From the NCBI RefSeq assembly GCF_900112045.1, contig NZ_FOJW01000009.1:62001-126000 (forward strand): DNA of 64,000 nucleotides. Direction: 5' to 3'. This document shows, in pieces, positions 30,253-39,014 of the stretch. Below the pieces are notes generated by a model that did no database searches, was not told the origin of the DNA, and worked only from the letters and a program-made list of their open reading frames with translations. Made by a program: the position numbers and the translations under genes. Position 1 is the stretch's first letter; each line of letters begins with the position of its first letter. Source of the DNA: Lentibacillus halodurans. GTDB taxonomy: Bacteria; Bacillota; Bacilli; Bacillales; Amphibacillaceae.

Positions 30253-30568
30253 GAGGCTGGAACATAACGAAAGTAAAGTGGCTTAAAAGACAACCAATCG
30301 TCCGTTTTAGCGGAGGAAATATACGTAGATTCCAGCGGGAGGAAAGGCCTGAGTGAGACCACGAGTGTGAATGCTCGCGGAGGCTCACCAGCCGCCCGCG
30401 GAAAGCAACGAGCGAAACATCCACCGAGTAAACTACGAGTTGCGAGGAGTGCTGCTTCTCCGAAATCTCATTCAATACGACGAGCACCAAGTAGATTTCC
30501 GCAGCGGGGTATACTTTTCTTTGTTTGTTCGAATTTTTGTTTTATAAACGTTCTTTTGTCCCAGCCTC
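30253..30568. repeat. Structured interspersed repeat (copy A)
   Basis: The ends form an inverted repeat, GAGGCTGGAACA on the left and TGTCCCAGCCTC on the right (11 of 12 pairs). The same terminal sequence bounds copies B (39015-39478) and C (54640-55884). Inside, 30398-30449 matches the type D repeat at 7683-7734. An exact GTTCTTT at 30550-30556 also falls in it. It splits the matrix operon between the second tasA-like gene and tapA. The remaining bases to 30661 contain TATAAT at 30622-30627 without a clear -35. Confidence 0.75.
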
Positions 30569-30661
30569 TTCCCCCTATATATATTTATAAGTATGAAACA
30601 CGGGTTCTGTATTTATAAATGTATAATTTTCCTTCAATAAAAATTCAAGGAGGGATCACGT

Positions 30662-31537
30662 TTGCGTATGAGCCGACTTCGGAAATTTAATAGGAATAAG
30701 AAAATGATAGTGGCATGCAAAATATTAGTCATTTGTTATTTGTTAATTTTTACACTTGGATATCTGACGTCCGGAACCGGTGCTTATTTTAATTCATCGG
30801 AGGAAGATCAACAAGTCATTCAGGCCGGAACCTGGTGGGATGGAAGTGAACTTGTTTTTGTGGGGAACAATACGCAAAATATCAAAGCGTGCCCTCCTGA
30901 AGAAATAACTGTAGACATTAAAAATAGGGGATTCAGCATGATTGATTCCACTGAATATGGCGTTTATTACGTTGAAAATGGAAACCCGAAAAATAATGGG
31001 GAAAAAATAGCGGACGGAATGATTGAATCAATGGAGGAAGGCGAAACCAAATCCCTCACATTTGAAGCTGAACAAAAGGGATCTTATATGTTCACCATTT
31101 CCCAGCATCCCGAGTATGACGGGGATAACCAGAACCCCTGGAGCAAAAAAATGATGGTGAAGTGCATTGAAAATAATGAAAAAACGGAACAAGAAGAAGA
31201 TAAGCAAAATGCCAAATCAGAAGAAGCAGAGAATAAAAATGATCAGGAACATGATGGGAATAATAACGAGGACACTGACAATAAAACGGACGAACAAGCA
31301 AATGATGACCAGGGTGAAAAAACGGATAACAAAGATAATCAGGTAACAGACAAACAGCAGCCAGATGATCAATCACATCAGGAAAATAAAGAAGAGGATA
31401 CACCAAAAGATGGATCCAAGCAAATTGATAAGACAAATGACCATAACGCGGAAAGTGAAGCTCGGGACAAAGCTATAAACGATACATCAGAAAAGAAAGG
31501 CAGCGGGGAGGGTGAAACTGATGAGCAAAATGAATAG
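30662..31537 (+). CDS. tapA: TapA-like amyloid fibre anchoring/assembly protein
   Basis: In B. subtilis TapA is secreted, processed by SipW and helps TasA fibres assemble and attach to the cell. The 291-residue product has a basic N-terminus, a signal/membrane segment at about residues 17-38 and a conserved GTGAYFNSSEED start. A globular domain follows (CPPEEITVDIKNRG, GSYMFTISQHPEYDGDNQNPWSKKMMVKC) with paired cysteines. The last 120 or so residues are acidic, repetitive and rich in D, E, N, K and Q, so probably disordered. TTG 30662 is placed 7 bases after AAGGAGGG. Its end overlaps sipW. Confidence 0.75.
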   Translation: MRMSRLRKFNRNKKMIVACKILVICYLLIFTLGYLTSGTGAYFNSSEEDQQVIQAGTWWDGSELVFVGNNTQNIKACPPEEITVDIKNRGFSMIDSTEYGVYYVENGNPKNNGEKIADGMIESMEEGETKSLTFEAEQKGSYMFTISQHPEYDGDNQNPWSKKMMVKCIENNEKTEQEEDKQNAKSEEAENKNDQEHDGNNNEDTDNKTDEQANDDQGEKTDNKDNQVTDKQQPDDQSHQENKEEDTPKDGSKQIDKTNDHNAESEARDKAINDTSEKKGSGEGETDEQNE

Positions 31538-32120
31538 CAAAAAAATATTAAAATGGTTGAATAACATAGCCACCATCCTATTATTTGCCGTTTTAACCGG
31601 AATGCTGTTCGTTGTCGTATCCGCCAAAGCATCCGGCGGAGAACCCGAAATCTTTGGGTATCAATTAAAAACTGTCCTTTCCGGATCGATGGAGCCCGAT
31701 ATACAGACCGGTTCGATCATTGCCGTAAATCCTGACGGCGATATGACACGTTTTCAAAAAGGTGATGTGATCACGTACATGGAGGAGGAAGGAAAGTTAG
31801 TTACCCACCGTGTTGTGGAAGTTATAAACAGCGGTGAACATGTCATGTACCGCACGAAAGGGGATAATAATGATGCCTTTGATATCAGCCCTGTTCTTTC
31901 TGAAAATGTTGTAGCGGAGTATACCGGTTTTACAATTCCGTATCTTGGTTATTTGGTAAACCTTTCTCAGTCACAGAATGGCGCATTTTTATTGCTGATA
32001 CCTGGTTTACTGCTTCTTGGTTACTCCGGGTTTATGATTTGGAAAGCACTGAAAGAAATTGAATCTGACAACATGGCGAAACAGCATCAAGATGAAGAAC
32101 ACGAAAGCCTGTCATCTTAA
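31521..32120 (+). CDS. sipW: Signal peptidase I SipW (ER type)
   Basis: SipW is the specialised signal peptidase for TasA and TapA. The 199-residue protein has an N-terminal membrane helix (about 14-36), the catalytic serine in LSGSMEPD (Ser56) and a histidine in place of lysine as base (KLVTHRVVEV, His96). That marks the archaeal/ER type. A C-terminal helix (FLLLIPGLLLLGYSGFMIW) follows. ATG 31521 lies 9 bases after GGGGAGG; a GTG at 31512 overlaps that site. The neighbours are its expected substrates. Confidence 0.92.
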   Translation: MSKMNSKKILKWLNNIATILLFAVLTGMLFVVVSAKASGGEPEIFGYQLKTVLSGSMEPDIQTGSIIAVNPDGDMTRFQKGDVITYMEEEGKLVTHRVVEVINSGEHVMYRTKGDNNDAFDISPVLSENVVAEYTGFTIPYLGYLVNLSQSQNGAFLLLIPGLLLLGYSGFMIWKALKEIESDNMAKQHQDEEHESLSS

Positions 32121-32153
32121 ATAACGGCCTTGACCTGATGGAGGGATATAGGA

Positions 32154-32789
32154 ATGAAAAAAATTGGATGTGTAATCATTTTGCTGGCTGTTATTAGTCT
32201 GGCAGCTTTGCCGGCAGGAAGTTCAGTGGCAGCAGTTAAAACAGATTCCGGAATTGATATCAGTATTACTCCTGAAGAATATCTATTTGAGATTCCGAGT
32301 ATGAAACCTGGTGACTGGGCGCCCAGGACCATTCAAATCCAAAATAACGGTATCCATGAATTCGAGTACGTTACAACACTTCAAAACAATGGCGGTTCCG
32401 ATAAATTGTTTCATGAACTTTTACTCGAGATAGGCGATGCCCACGGAGAATTATATGATGGGAAACTAGCGGATTTCAGCGGTTTTCCGCCAAGAAGTCT
32501 GGCACCTTCAAGTGAAGAAGAATTAACGTTTACCATAAAGTTTCCGGAATATCTGGGAAATGAATTCCAAGGACTCAGTACGCACTTTACACTTACCTTT
32601 CAAGCTGAGGAGGACAACAATACCGATCAGGCGATCAGTGGAGGAATAGTCGGAGGCGGGGGTTTACCATTACCTGACACAGCGACAGATATCTTCACGT
32701 ATATCCTAATTGGAGCTACCCTTGTTGCTGCTGGAGGGATCATCTATTTTCTCAATCGGATCAGACAAAGCACGGAAAAATTTGGCTGA
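32154..32789 (+). CDS. TasA-like cell-wall-anchored protein with LPDTA sorting signal
   Basis: The 211-residue precursor has a signal peptide (KKIGCVIILLAVISLAALPAG). A domain with the TasA-type phrase PSMKPGDWAPRTIQIQNNG and a closing NEFQGLSTHFTLTFQAEED follows. It ends in a glycine linker, LPDTATD, a hydrophobic helix and a basic tail (NRIRQ). The end is a sortase sorting signal, but with alanine where most substrates have glycine, as in class D sortase (LPNTA-type) substrates. It may attach fibres to the peptidoglycan. No sortase gene is in the window. AGGGATATAGG precedes the ATG. Confidence 0.78.
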   Translation: MKKIGCVIILLAVISLAALPAGSSVAAVKTDSGIDISITPEEYLFEIPSMKPGDWAPRTIQIQNNGIHEFEYVTTLQNNGGSDKLFHELLLEIGDAHGELYDGKLADFSGFPPRSLAPSSEEELTFTIKFPEYLGNEFQGLSTHFTLTFQAEEDNNTDQAISGGIVGGGGLPLPDTATDIFTYILIGATLVAAGGIIYFLNRIRQSTEKFG

Positions 32790-32825
32790 CCTTGATCTAT
32801 AATGATACAAGGTTGGCTTATTATT
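32783..32825 (+). terminator. Possible terminator of the matrix operon
   Basis: GACCTTG and CAAGGTT form a short stem around a 13-base loop, followed by GGCTTATTATTT. The stem is short and the tail is not pure T. Confidence 0.35.
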
Positions 32826-32925
32826 TGGATAAGAAACGGTTTATATCATTTTTACATGCAATAAGCTCAGTATTGCGTTATAATAAAAAACAATCATGAT
32901 TACTTATCAAATGAGGTATCCGTTT

Positions 32926-33786
32926 ATGAAAATCGATGACTATAAATTACTGTTGAAACTGAATGAAATTGGCACTATCCGCGGTGCTGCCAAGGCGATC
33001 CTAATTTCCCAGCCTGCTGTAACCCAGCGCCTGAAATATATTGAGGAATATTTTGGCGAGCCGATCTTTATCCGTACGTCAAAAAATCTGGTGCTTACTC
33101 CTGCAGGCGAAATGATATTGGACCATGCCAATAAAATAATCACTGAAGAAAAGACGATCAAAAATGCCCTCGCCCAGTCGAGCGGCGAAGTACAGGGTTC
33201 TTTATCGATTGCTTGTTCATCGCTTGTCAGTCAGCGGTTTTTGCCTTCGATTCTGGGAGAATACACGAATGCATTTCCAAAAGTTACGATTGATCTGGTA
33301 ACTGGCATCAGTGAAGATATTAAGCGGGAGCATAAAAATTATCATGTATGTATTATCCGGGGAGAAAAACTGAAGGAAACTGTTAGTGAACTGTTGTTTG
33401 AAGATCCATTATATATTTTCGATACAGAACCGTTTCCGTCAAACAAATTAAAGGAACGTCCGCTGATTTCATTCAAGAGCGATGACAGTATGCATGAACT
33501 AGTTGATAACTGGCTTTATCATCATCAGCAGCGAATAAAGCCGATTAAAATGCTGCGTGTCGACCAGATCGAAACGTGTAAGCAATTTATGGAACAAGGG
33601 CTTGGTATGGCTGTACTCCCAAAAAGTGTTTCCGAAACCATGATGGATGAATATCCGCACATTCCCCTGCAATTAGATGGCAACCCTGTTACCCGGGATA
33701 CATGGGTTTGCTATCAGGAAGGCGTACGAAACCTACCCCAAGTCGATCAATTTTTGTCAGCCGTTTTAAATGAAAAATTCCTTTGA
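32926..33786 (+). CDS. LysR-family transcriptional regulator
   Basis: The 286-residue protein has the N-terminal winged helix-turn-helix (IGTIRGAAKAILISQPAVTQRLKYIEEYFGEPIFIR) and a C-terminal ligand-binding domain that starts near GEVQGSLSIACSSLVSQRF. It resembles the CysB/YraN-like branch of LysR proteins, but the ligand cannot be told from sequence. ATG 32926 follows GAGGT by 10 bases; an ATG at 32896 has no site. It lies between the matrix operon and ohr on the same strand and could control either or an unlinked gene. Confidence 0.85.
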   Translation: MKIDDYKLLLKLNEIGTIRGAAKAILISQPAVTQRLKYIEEYFGEPIFIRTSKNLVLTPAGEMILDHANKIITEEKTIKNALAQSSGEVQGSLSIACSSLVSQRFLPSILGEYTNAFPKVTIDLVTGISEDIKREHKNYHVCIIRGEKLKETVSELLFEDPLYIFDTEPFPSNKLKERPLISFKSDDSMHELVDNWLYHHQQRIKPIKMLRVDQIETCKQFMEQGLGMAVLPKSVSETMMDEYPHIPLQLDGNPVTRDTWVCYQEGVRNLPQVDQFLSAVLNEKFL

Positions 33787-33850
33787 ATGTTTAATACTTA
33801 TACAAAAAAGGAAAACATGATATAAGAGATACTTAAAGAGGTGATAGCAT

Positions 33851-34282
33851 ATGAGTGACGTTATTTTTACATCTAAAGCTACTGCTAAAAACGGTCGTGA
33901 TGGACGAGTGAAGTCAGATGACGGATTAATCGATCTGAAATTGGTCAATCCGGCAAATAATAAGGAGGACAAAGGCTCTAATCCAGAACAGCTTTTTGCG
34001 GCTGCATATTCTGCATGTTTTGACGGTGCCCTTAACCTGGTTGCATCAAAACAAAATAAAAAAATTAATTCGGTAACGACCGCAGAAGTTAGTTTTTTAA
34101 AGGATCCGGAAGATGGTGGTTTTAAGATAGCTGCCACCCTGAATATCCAGATTCAAGGGGTTAACCGGGAAGAAGCGGAAGAACTCACGCAGGAAGCACA
34201 TCAGGCATGTCCATATTCGAAGGCGACCCGCGGTAATATTGATGTAACGCTAAACCCTAAAGCAGTTGAAGAGCCCAGCTAA
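33851..34282 (+). CDS. ohr: Organic hydroperoxide resistance protein (Ohr family)
   Basis: A thiol peroxidase that reduces organic and lipid hydroperoxides. The 143-residue OsmC-fold protein has the two redox cysteines in AAYSACFDGAL (Cys56) and HQACPYSKATRGN (Cys120). The N-terminal FTSKATAKNGRDGRVKSDDG is typical of Ohr. AAAGAGGTG precedes the ATG. It stands 64 bases after a LysR gene; the usual OhrR (MarR family) regulator is not nearby. A bidirectional terminator separates it from convergent rqcH. Confidence 0.94.
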   Translation: MSDVIFTSKATAKNGRDGRVKSDDGLIDLKLVNPANNKEDKGSNPEQLFAAAYSACFDGALNLVASKQNKKINSVTTAEVSFLKDPEDGGFKIAATLNIQIQGVNREEAEELTQEAHQACPYSKATRGNIDVTLNPKAVEEPS

Positions 34283-34290
34283 TACGGACT

Positions 34291-34330
34291 AAAAGACGGA
34301 TGATCCTTGTAGAAAGGTCATCCGTCTTTT
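34291..34330. terminator. Bidirectional terminator between ohr and rqcH
   Basis: AAAAGACGGATGATCCTT and AAAGGTCATCCGTCTTTT form a long, nearly perfect stem with A-rich and T-rich flanks. It therefore serves both convergent genes. It covers the rqcH stop codon region. Confidence 0.88.
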
Positions 34331-36024
34331 AACTTTTCTGCCGTATCTTTTTCGGGCGTTACAAATAATGTTTTCTGGTTGTCGTATGTGACATAACCGG
34401 GCTTTGTACCATTTGGCTTTTTCACATGTCTTATTGTCGTGTAATCCACAGGTACGGACGATGACTGGTGTGACTTACTGAAAAAGGCGGCCAGTTGTGC
34501 AGCTTCCAGTAATGTCTCCTCACTCGGATCTTTAGAACGTATGATGACGTGGGATCCTGGAATATCTTTCGTATGCAGCCAAATGTCATCGCGGTGTGCC
34601 AGTTTCATCGTCAAGTATTCATTCTGTTTATTATTTTTGCCGACTAAGATGACAGTGCCATCGGACGCCATAAATTTTTCCGGGCTCGGTTTTGCCGGTT
34701 TTTTCTTATTTTTTCCCTGCTTTTGTTTTTTCAGATATCCTTCTTCCCTCAGTTCATCCCGAATTTCATCTATGTCAGCTTCACGTGCTGTATCGATTTG
34801 CTGGAGTAGCTGTTCCAGATAGGTAATTTCACGATGGGCCTTGGCTATTTCGTTTTGAACTTTCTCTTTCGATGTTTTTAATTTTTGATACGTTTTGAAA
34901 AATGCTTGTGCATTTTCACTTGGTGTTTTATTCGGGTTTAGTTCGATGGTGATTTCGTTTTGTACGGGATCATAATAATCGATGACTTTTGCCGTCCTAT
35001 CTCCTTGTTGGACCTGGTGCATGCTGGCTGTCAAAAGTTCACCGAGACGCTGATAGGTTACGGCGTTGTCCGCTTTTTGCAGCGTTTTTTCGTGTTTCTT
35101 CAGTTTGCGCGTATTCTTGTCTTTTTCATTCTTAATAAATTGATACAAATCCTTTGCCTGTTGTTGAACCCGATCACGTTCGGCTTTTCCGGAATAGAAC
35201 GCATCAAGCATAGTGTTTGTATCAGCGAACGTTTTCGATTCCCCATTTGTATGTGTGATCGGCAGTACATGAAAATCTTCTTTGTCATTCCGGTAAATGC
35301 CCGGTGTGTAACTGTCATCTTTCATTAGTTCCTGGATGTTTTCAAACATTTCCTGATACGTTTTAATTGATCCAAGCTTGGCCCGGTGAACGATTTCGCT
35401 GGCAATGAAGGGGGAGAAGCCAACTAATGTCCGGACGATCTGCATGGTCATTTTTCCACTGTTAAAGTCGAGTTTGCGGATCAATGTTTCACTGTCTATC
35501 TGCAATGGATCCAGTTTGTTCTGACTTGGCGGTAGTTTATATTCATGAGCAGGCAAAATGGTCCTGTGCCGGTTTTGTGACATGGGAACATGTTTCAGAC
35601 TGTCAAGAATATGCTCTTTTTCTCCGTCGACGAGCATCACATTGCTATGTTTGCCCATCAGTTCGATGATCAGTTTTTTAGTCGTTGCATCCCCGATTTC
35701 ATTGTATGACTGGACATTAATCGTGACGATCCGTTCCATCCCGTATTGTTCAATTGAATCGATGACTGCCCCTGACAGATATTTCCGCAGCAGCATGCAA
35801 AACATCGGTGGTTCCTTTGGATTTTGATAGGAATCTTCTGTTAAGTGCATGCGTGCATACACTGGATGTATAGATAGCAGAAGTGAGTGATTCTGTCCCC
35901 GGCTGCGTATCGTGAAAACCAATTCTGTATCTGTCGGCTGATATATCTTGGCAATTTTTCCTGGTATAATTTTTTCATTCAGTTCGGATGTTACAGCGCG
36001 GGTAACAATTCCATCAAATGGCAT
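34318..36024 (-). CDS. rqcH: Rqc2/NEMF homologue RqcH (YloA, formerly FbpA family)
   Basis: RqcH binds stalled 50S-peptidyl-tRNA complexes and recruits tRNA-Ala to add C-terminal alanine tails that mark nascent chains for degradation. The 568-residue protein begins MPFDGIVTRAV and has an NFACT-N domain (YQPTDTELVFTIR), a central coiled-coil region and a C-terminal NFACT-R domain (EKFMASDGTVILVGKNNKQNEYLT, DIWLHTKDIPGSHVIIRS). It has been called a fibronectin-binding protein in older annotation. The gene faces ohr and diverges from the P-type ATPase gene. Confidence 0.93.
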   Translation of the reverse strand: MPFDGIVTRAVTSELNEKIIPGKIAKIYQPTDTELVFTIRSRGQNHSLLLSIHPVYARMHLTEDSYQNPKEPPMFCMLLRKYLSGAVIDSIEQYGMERIVTINVQSYNEIGDATTKKLIIELMGKHSNVMLVDGEKEHILDSLKHVPMSQNRHRTILPAHEYKLPPSQNKLDPLQIDSETLIRKLDFNSGKMTMQIVRTLVGFSPFIASEIVHRAKLGSIKTYQEMFENIQELMKDDSYTPGIYRNDKEDFHVLPITHTNGESKTFADTNTMLDAFYSGKAERDRVQQQAKDLYQFIKNEKDKNTRKLKKHEKTLQKADNAVTYQRLGELLTASMHQVQQGDRTAKVIDYYDPVQNEITIELNPNKTPSENAQAFFKTYQKLKTSKEKVQNEIAKAHREITYLEQLLQQIDTAREADIDEIRDELREEGYLKKQKQGKNKKKPAKPSPEKFMASDGTVILVGKNNKQNEYLTMKLAHRDDIWLHTKDIPGSHVIIRSKDPSEETLLEAAQLAAFFSKSHQSSSVPVDYTTIRHVKKPNGTKPGYVTYDNQKTLFVTPEKDTAEKLKDG

Positions 36025-36350
36025 ACGATCACTTCTCCTTGTATTCTCCTAGGTATCGATGCTAGTGCAGGCGTTGTCACAGAACCAGGAAAGCTTCGGC
36101 AACGATAAATCGTACGAAGTGTTAATCCTTTTCGGGGATGAACTGTTTTTAGCCTGCTTTCCTTTTTCGTCCTCATTATAGCATTTTTTCGGACAAGTCT
36201 GCATAGGTATTGGTATATGGAATGACGTTCAAAAAGCTTTTCCTGCAGATAGGATAGTTTTATACTTTCCGATCTGCATAATGTAACGAAGCTTTCGCCA
36301 CAAGACTGGTGATAAGCCAAGTTTTCTAAGGAATCTGGAGGGAATGCAGG
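36025..36350. other. Divergent intergenic region rqcH / Ca2+-ATPase
   Basis: No gene is seen in these 326 bases. On the minus strand TGCTATAAT (36175-36183) is an extended -10 for rqcH, giving a leader of about 145 bases. On the plus strand no clear promoter was found for the ATPase gene; only its ribosome site GGAGGG at 36337-36342 is plain. Confidence 0.45.
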
Positions 36351-39005
36351 ATGAAATGGTATCAGATGGACGCAGATGTAGTCGAGCAAAAATTACATGT
36401 AACGACAAAACATGGCCTGACAGATAGACAGGTTGAACAGCGCCGAAAACAGTATGGGCCAAACCGACTGGAAACGGAAAAAAACACATCGAAGTGGCTG
36501 ATTTTTTTGAAACAATTCCAGGATTTTATGGTGCTAATTCTGTTGGCTGCAACGCTAATCGCCGGTATGCTGGGTGAATACGTAGATGCTATAGCTATTA
36601 TGATTATTGTCCTGGTGAATGGTTTCCTTGGTTATTTCCAAGAACAAAAAGCAGAAAAATCACTTGCGAAATTAAAAGAAATGTCTGCACCGGTTGCCGT
36701 TGTGCTGCGCGATGGTACGTGGGAAAAAGTTCCATCAACAGAAGTGGTTGTAGGAGATGTCGTACGGATAAATAGTGGTGACCGGATTCCTGCAGATATC
36801 CGAATAACCCAAGCAAATAGTCTGGAAACCGAAGAATCGGCATTAACCGGAGAATCACTCCCGGTAATGAAACACGCGACAAGCATTTCGCAGGACAGGC
36901 TTGATGCCCAGGATCAAGTGAACATGGGGTTTATGAATACATTAGTCACACGCGGTTCCGGGACAGGAATTGTTGTCGGTACTGGTATGAATACTGTAAT
37001 GGGGCAGATCGCCTCGTTAATGGTGAAAACGGAGAAAACAACCACCCCGCTTGAACATAAACTTGCCGAATTGGGAAAAATTTTAATTGCCGTTGCACTG
37101 CTTTTGACCGCTTTAGTTGTACTGGTCGGTGTATACCAGGGTCATCCGGTATACAATATGTTTCTTGCAGGCGTCTCGCTGGCAGTTGCTGCCATACCAG
37201 AGGGACTGCCAGCTATTGTAACCGTTGCTCTGTCACTTGGTGTTCAGCGTATGATCAAAAAGAAGGCCATCGTCAGGAAACTGTCGGCAGTCGAAACCTT
37301 GGGATGTGCCTCGGTTATTTGTTCGGACAAGACGGGAACAATGACCGAAAATCAGATGACAGTAAAAGAAGTGTTTCTGAATGGAAAGTTTTTATATGTA
37401 ACCGGTGACGGCTATGATGTGAAGGGGAACGTGTTTTTAAATAAAAATAAGGTGGACAGGGATTTTCCCAATCTGGAACCGATGTTTTTGTATGGAATGC
37501 TGTGTAATCATGCATCTTTAATGGTCAAAAAAGGGAAGAATTATGTTGATGGAGATCCTACAGATGGAGCACTGCTTGTGGCAGCGCGAAAACTGGGGCT
37601 ATCGCATCAGCTGCATGACAATTACCGTATTATTAAGGAACTGCCATTTGATTCCGATCGAAAGCGGATGAGCATGGTTGTGGAAGATGAAAATAAAATG
37701 CGTTTTTTGATTACAAAAGGGGCACCGGATGTTCTGTTGCCGCGCTCCAATTACGTTATGAAAGAACATGGCAGGAAACTGATGCGATCTGAGGATAAAC
37801 AGGCGTTTGATCAGGCTATTGACAATATGGCGGACAAAGCATTGCGGACACTGGCGATAGCTATGAAACCTCTGGCAAAAGATGAATCATTGAATGCTGC
37901 AACTTTAGAAAAAGACTTATCACTCATAGGTTTATACGGGATGATGGATCCACCGAGAAAAGAAGTGAAAACAGCTATTGAGGAATCTCGTGATGCTGGC
38001 ATCAAATCGGTTATGATAACCGGTGATCATGAAAAAACCGCCCGTGCAATCGCAACAGAGCTGAACCTCCTCCCTGAAAACGGAAGGGTATTGAATGGAT
38101 ACCAGTTGAATAATATGCCGATTGCAGAGCTTCGGGATATCATCGATCAAGTCTATGTTTTTGCCAGGGTAACACCTGAACATAAATTGAAAATTGTGAA
38201 GGCATTTCAGGAAGAAGGTCATATTGTAGCCATGACCGGTGATGGTGTGAACGATGCTCCGGCGATTAAAGCAAGTGATATCGGCATCAGTATGGGTGAA
38301 AGTGGAACAGATGTGACAAAAGAAGCCGCTTCACTCGTTTTAATGGATGATAATTTTGCGACTATTAAATCGGCTATTATTGAAGGTCGCAACATCTATG
38401 AAAATATCAGGAAATTTATCCGTTATTTACTGGCCTCCAATGTCGGTGAAATCTTGGTGATGCTGCTGGCGATGCTAATGGCTATGCCGCTGCCGCTTGT
38501 GCCGGTGCAAATATTGTGGGTGAATCTGGTGACAGACGGACTGCCTGCCATGGCGCTTGGGTTGGATAAGTCAGAAGAAGATGTCATGAAACGGGGGCCA
38601 AGGAATCCGAAAGAAGGTATTTTTGCCAGGGGGCTGGGGTTTAAAGTCGTCAGCCGCGGTATTCTGATTGGTGTTGTGGCACTAATTGCTTTTATGCTGG
38701 CATACGAGGGGAATCCGGATAACTTGATTTACGCCCAGACCATTGCATTTACGACATTGGTCATGGCACAGTTGATTCATGTATTTGACTGCCGGAGTGA
38801 ACAGTCCATTTTCGCACGGAACCCGTTTGAAAATAAATACCTTGTTCTGGCAGTCCTGTCATCGGTTTTATTGCTTTTAGTTGTTATTTATTGGGAACCT
38901 TTACAACCTATATTTCATACGACAGCCTTAGGATTAAGGGATTGGATGCTGATTCTTATCTTTAGCTTTCTGCCAAGCGTTTTCTTCGGTTTTTCCAAAA
39001 AGTAA
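36351..39005 (+). CDS. yloB: Cation-transporting P-type ATPase, calcium type (YloB/PacL-like)
   Basis: A P2A-type ATPase that probably exports Ca2+. The 884-residue protein has the N-terminal cation-ATPase domain, an actuator loop TGESLPV, and the membrane ion site AAIPEGLPAIV. The phosphorylation motif is CSDKTGTMTENQMT, and the hinge is MTGDGVNDAPAIKASDIGISM. The second ion-site helix reads ILWVNLVTDGLPAMALG. Ten membrane helices are expected. The PEGLP and NxxTD motifs fit calcium rather than heavy metals. It is followed by a structured repeat where yloC would be in B. subtilis. Confidence 0.92.
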   Translation: MKWYQMDADVVEQKLHVTTKHGLTDRQVEQRRKQYGPNRLETEKNTSKWLIFLKQFQDFMVLILLAATLIAGMLGEYVDAIAIMIIVLVNGFLGYFQEQKAEKSLAKLKEMSAPVAVVLRDGTWEKVPSTEVVVGDVVRINSGDRIPADIRITQANSLETEESALTGESLPVMKHATSISQDRLDAQDQVNMGFMNTLVTRGSGTGIVVGTGMNTVMGQIASLMVKTEKTTTPLEHKLAELGKILIAVALLLTALVVLVGVYQGHPVYNMFLAGVSLAVAAIPEGLPAIVTVALSLGVQRMIKKKAIVRKLSAVETLGCASVICSDKTGTMTENQMTVKEVFLNGKFLYVTGDGYDVKGNVFLNKNKVDRDFPNLEPMFLYGMLCNHASLMVKKGKNYVDGDPTDGALLVAARKLGLSHQLHDNYRIIKELPFDSDRKRMSMVVEDENKMRFLITKGAPDVLLPRSNYVMKEHGRKLMRSEDKQAFDQAIDNMADKALRTLAIAMKPLAKDESLNAATLEKDLSLIGLYGMMDPPRKEVKTAIEESRDAGIKSVMITGDHEKTARAIATELNLLPENGRVLNGYQLNNMPIAELRDIIDQVYVFARVTPEHKLKIVKAFQEEGHIVAMTGDGVNDAPAIKASDIGISMGESGTDVTKEAASLVLMDDNFATIKSAIIEGRNIYENIRKFIRYLLASNVGEILVMLLAMLMAMPLPLVPVQILWVNLVTDGLPAMALGLDKSEEDVMKRGPRNPKEGIFARGLGFKVVSRGILIGVVALIAFMLAYEGNPDNLIYAQTIAFTTLVMAQLIHVFDCRSEQSIFARNPFENKYLVLAVLSSVLLLLVVIYWEPLQPIFHTTALGLRDWMLILIFSFLPSVFFGFSKK

Positions 39006-39014
39006 ACCTGACTT

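Noticed and set aside
30367-30618. Open reading frame of 83 codons in repeat copy A
   Set aside because: It crosses the end of the repeat and has neither a ribosome site nor protein-like composition.
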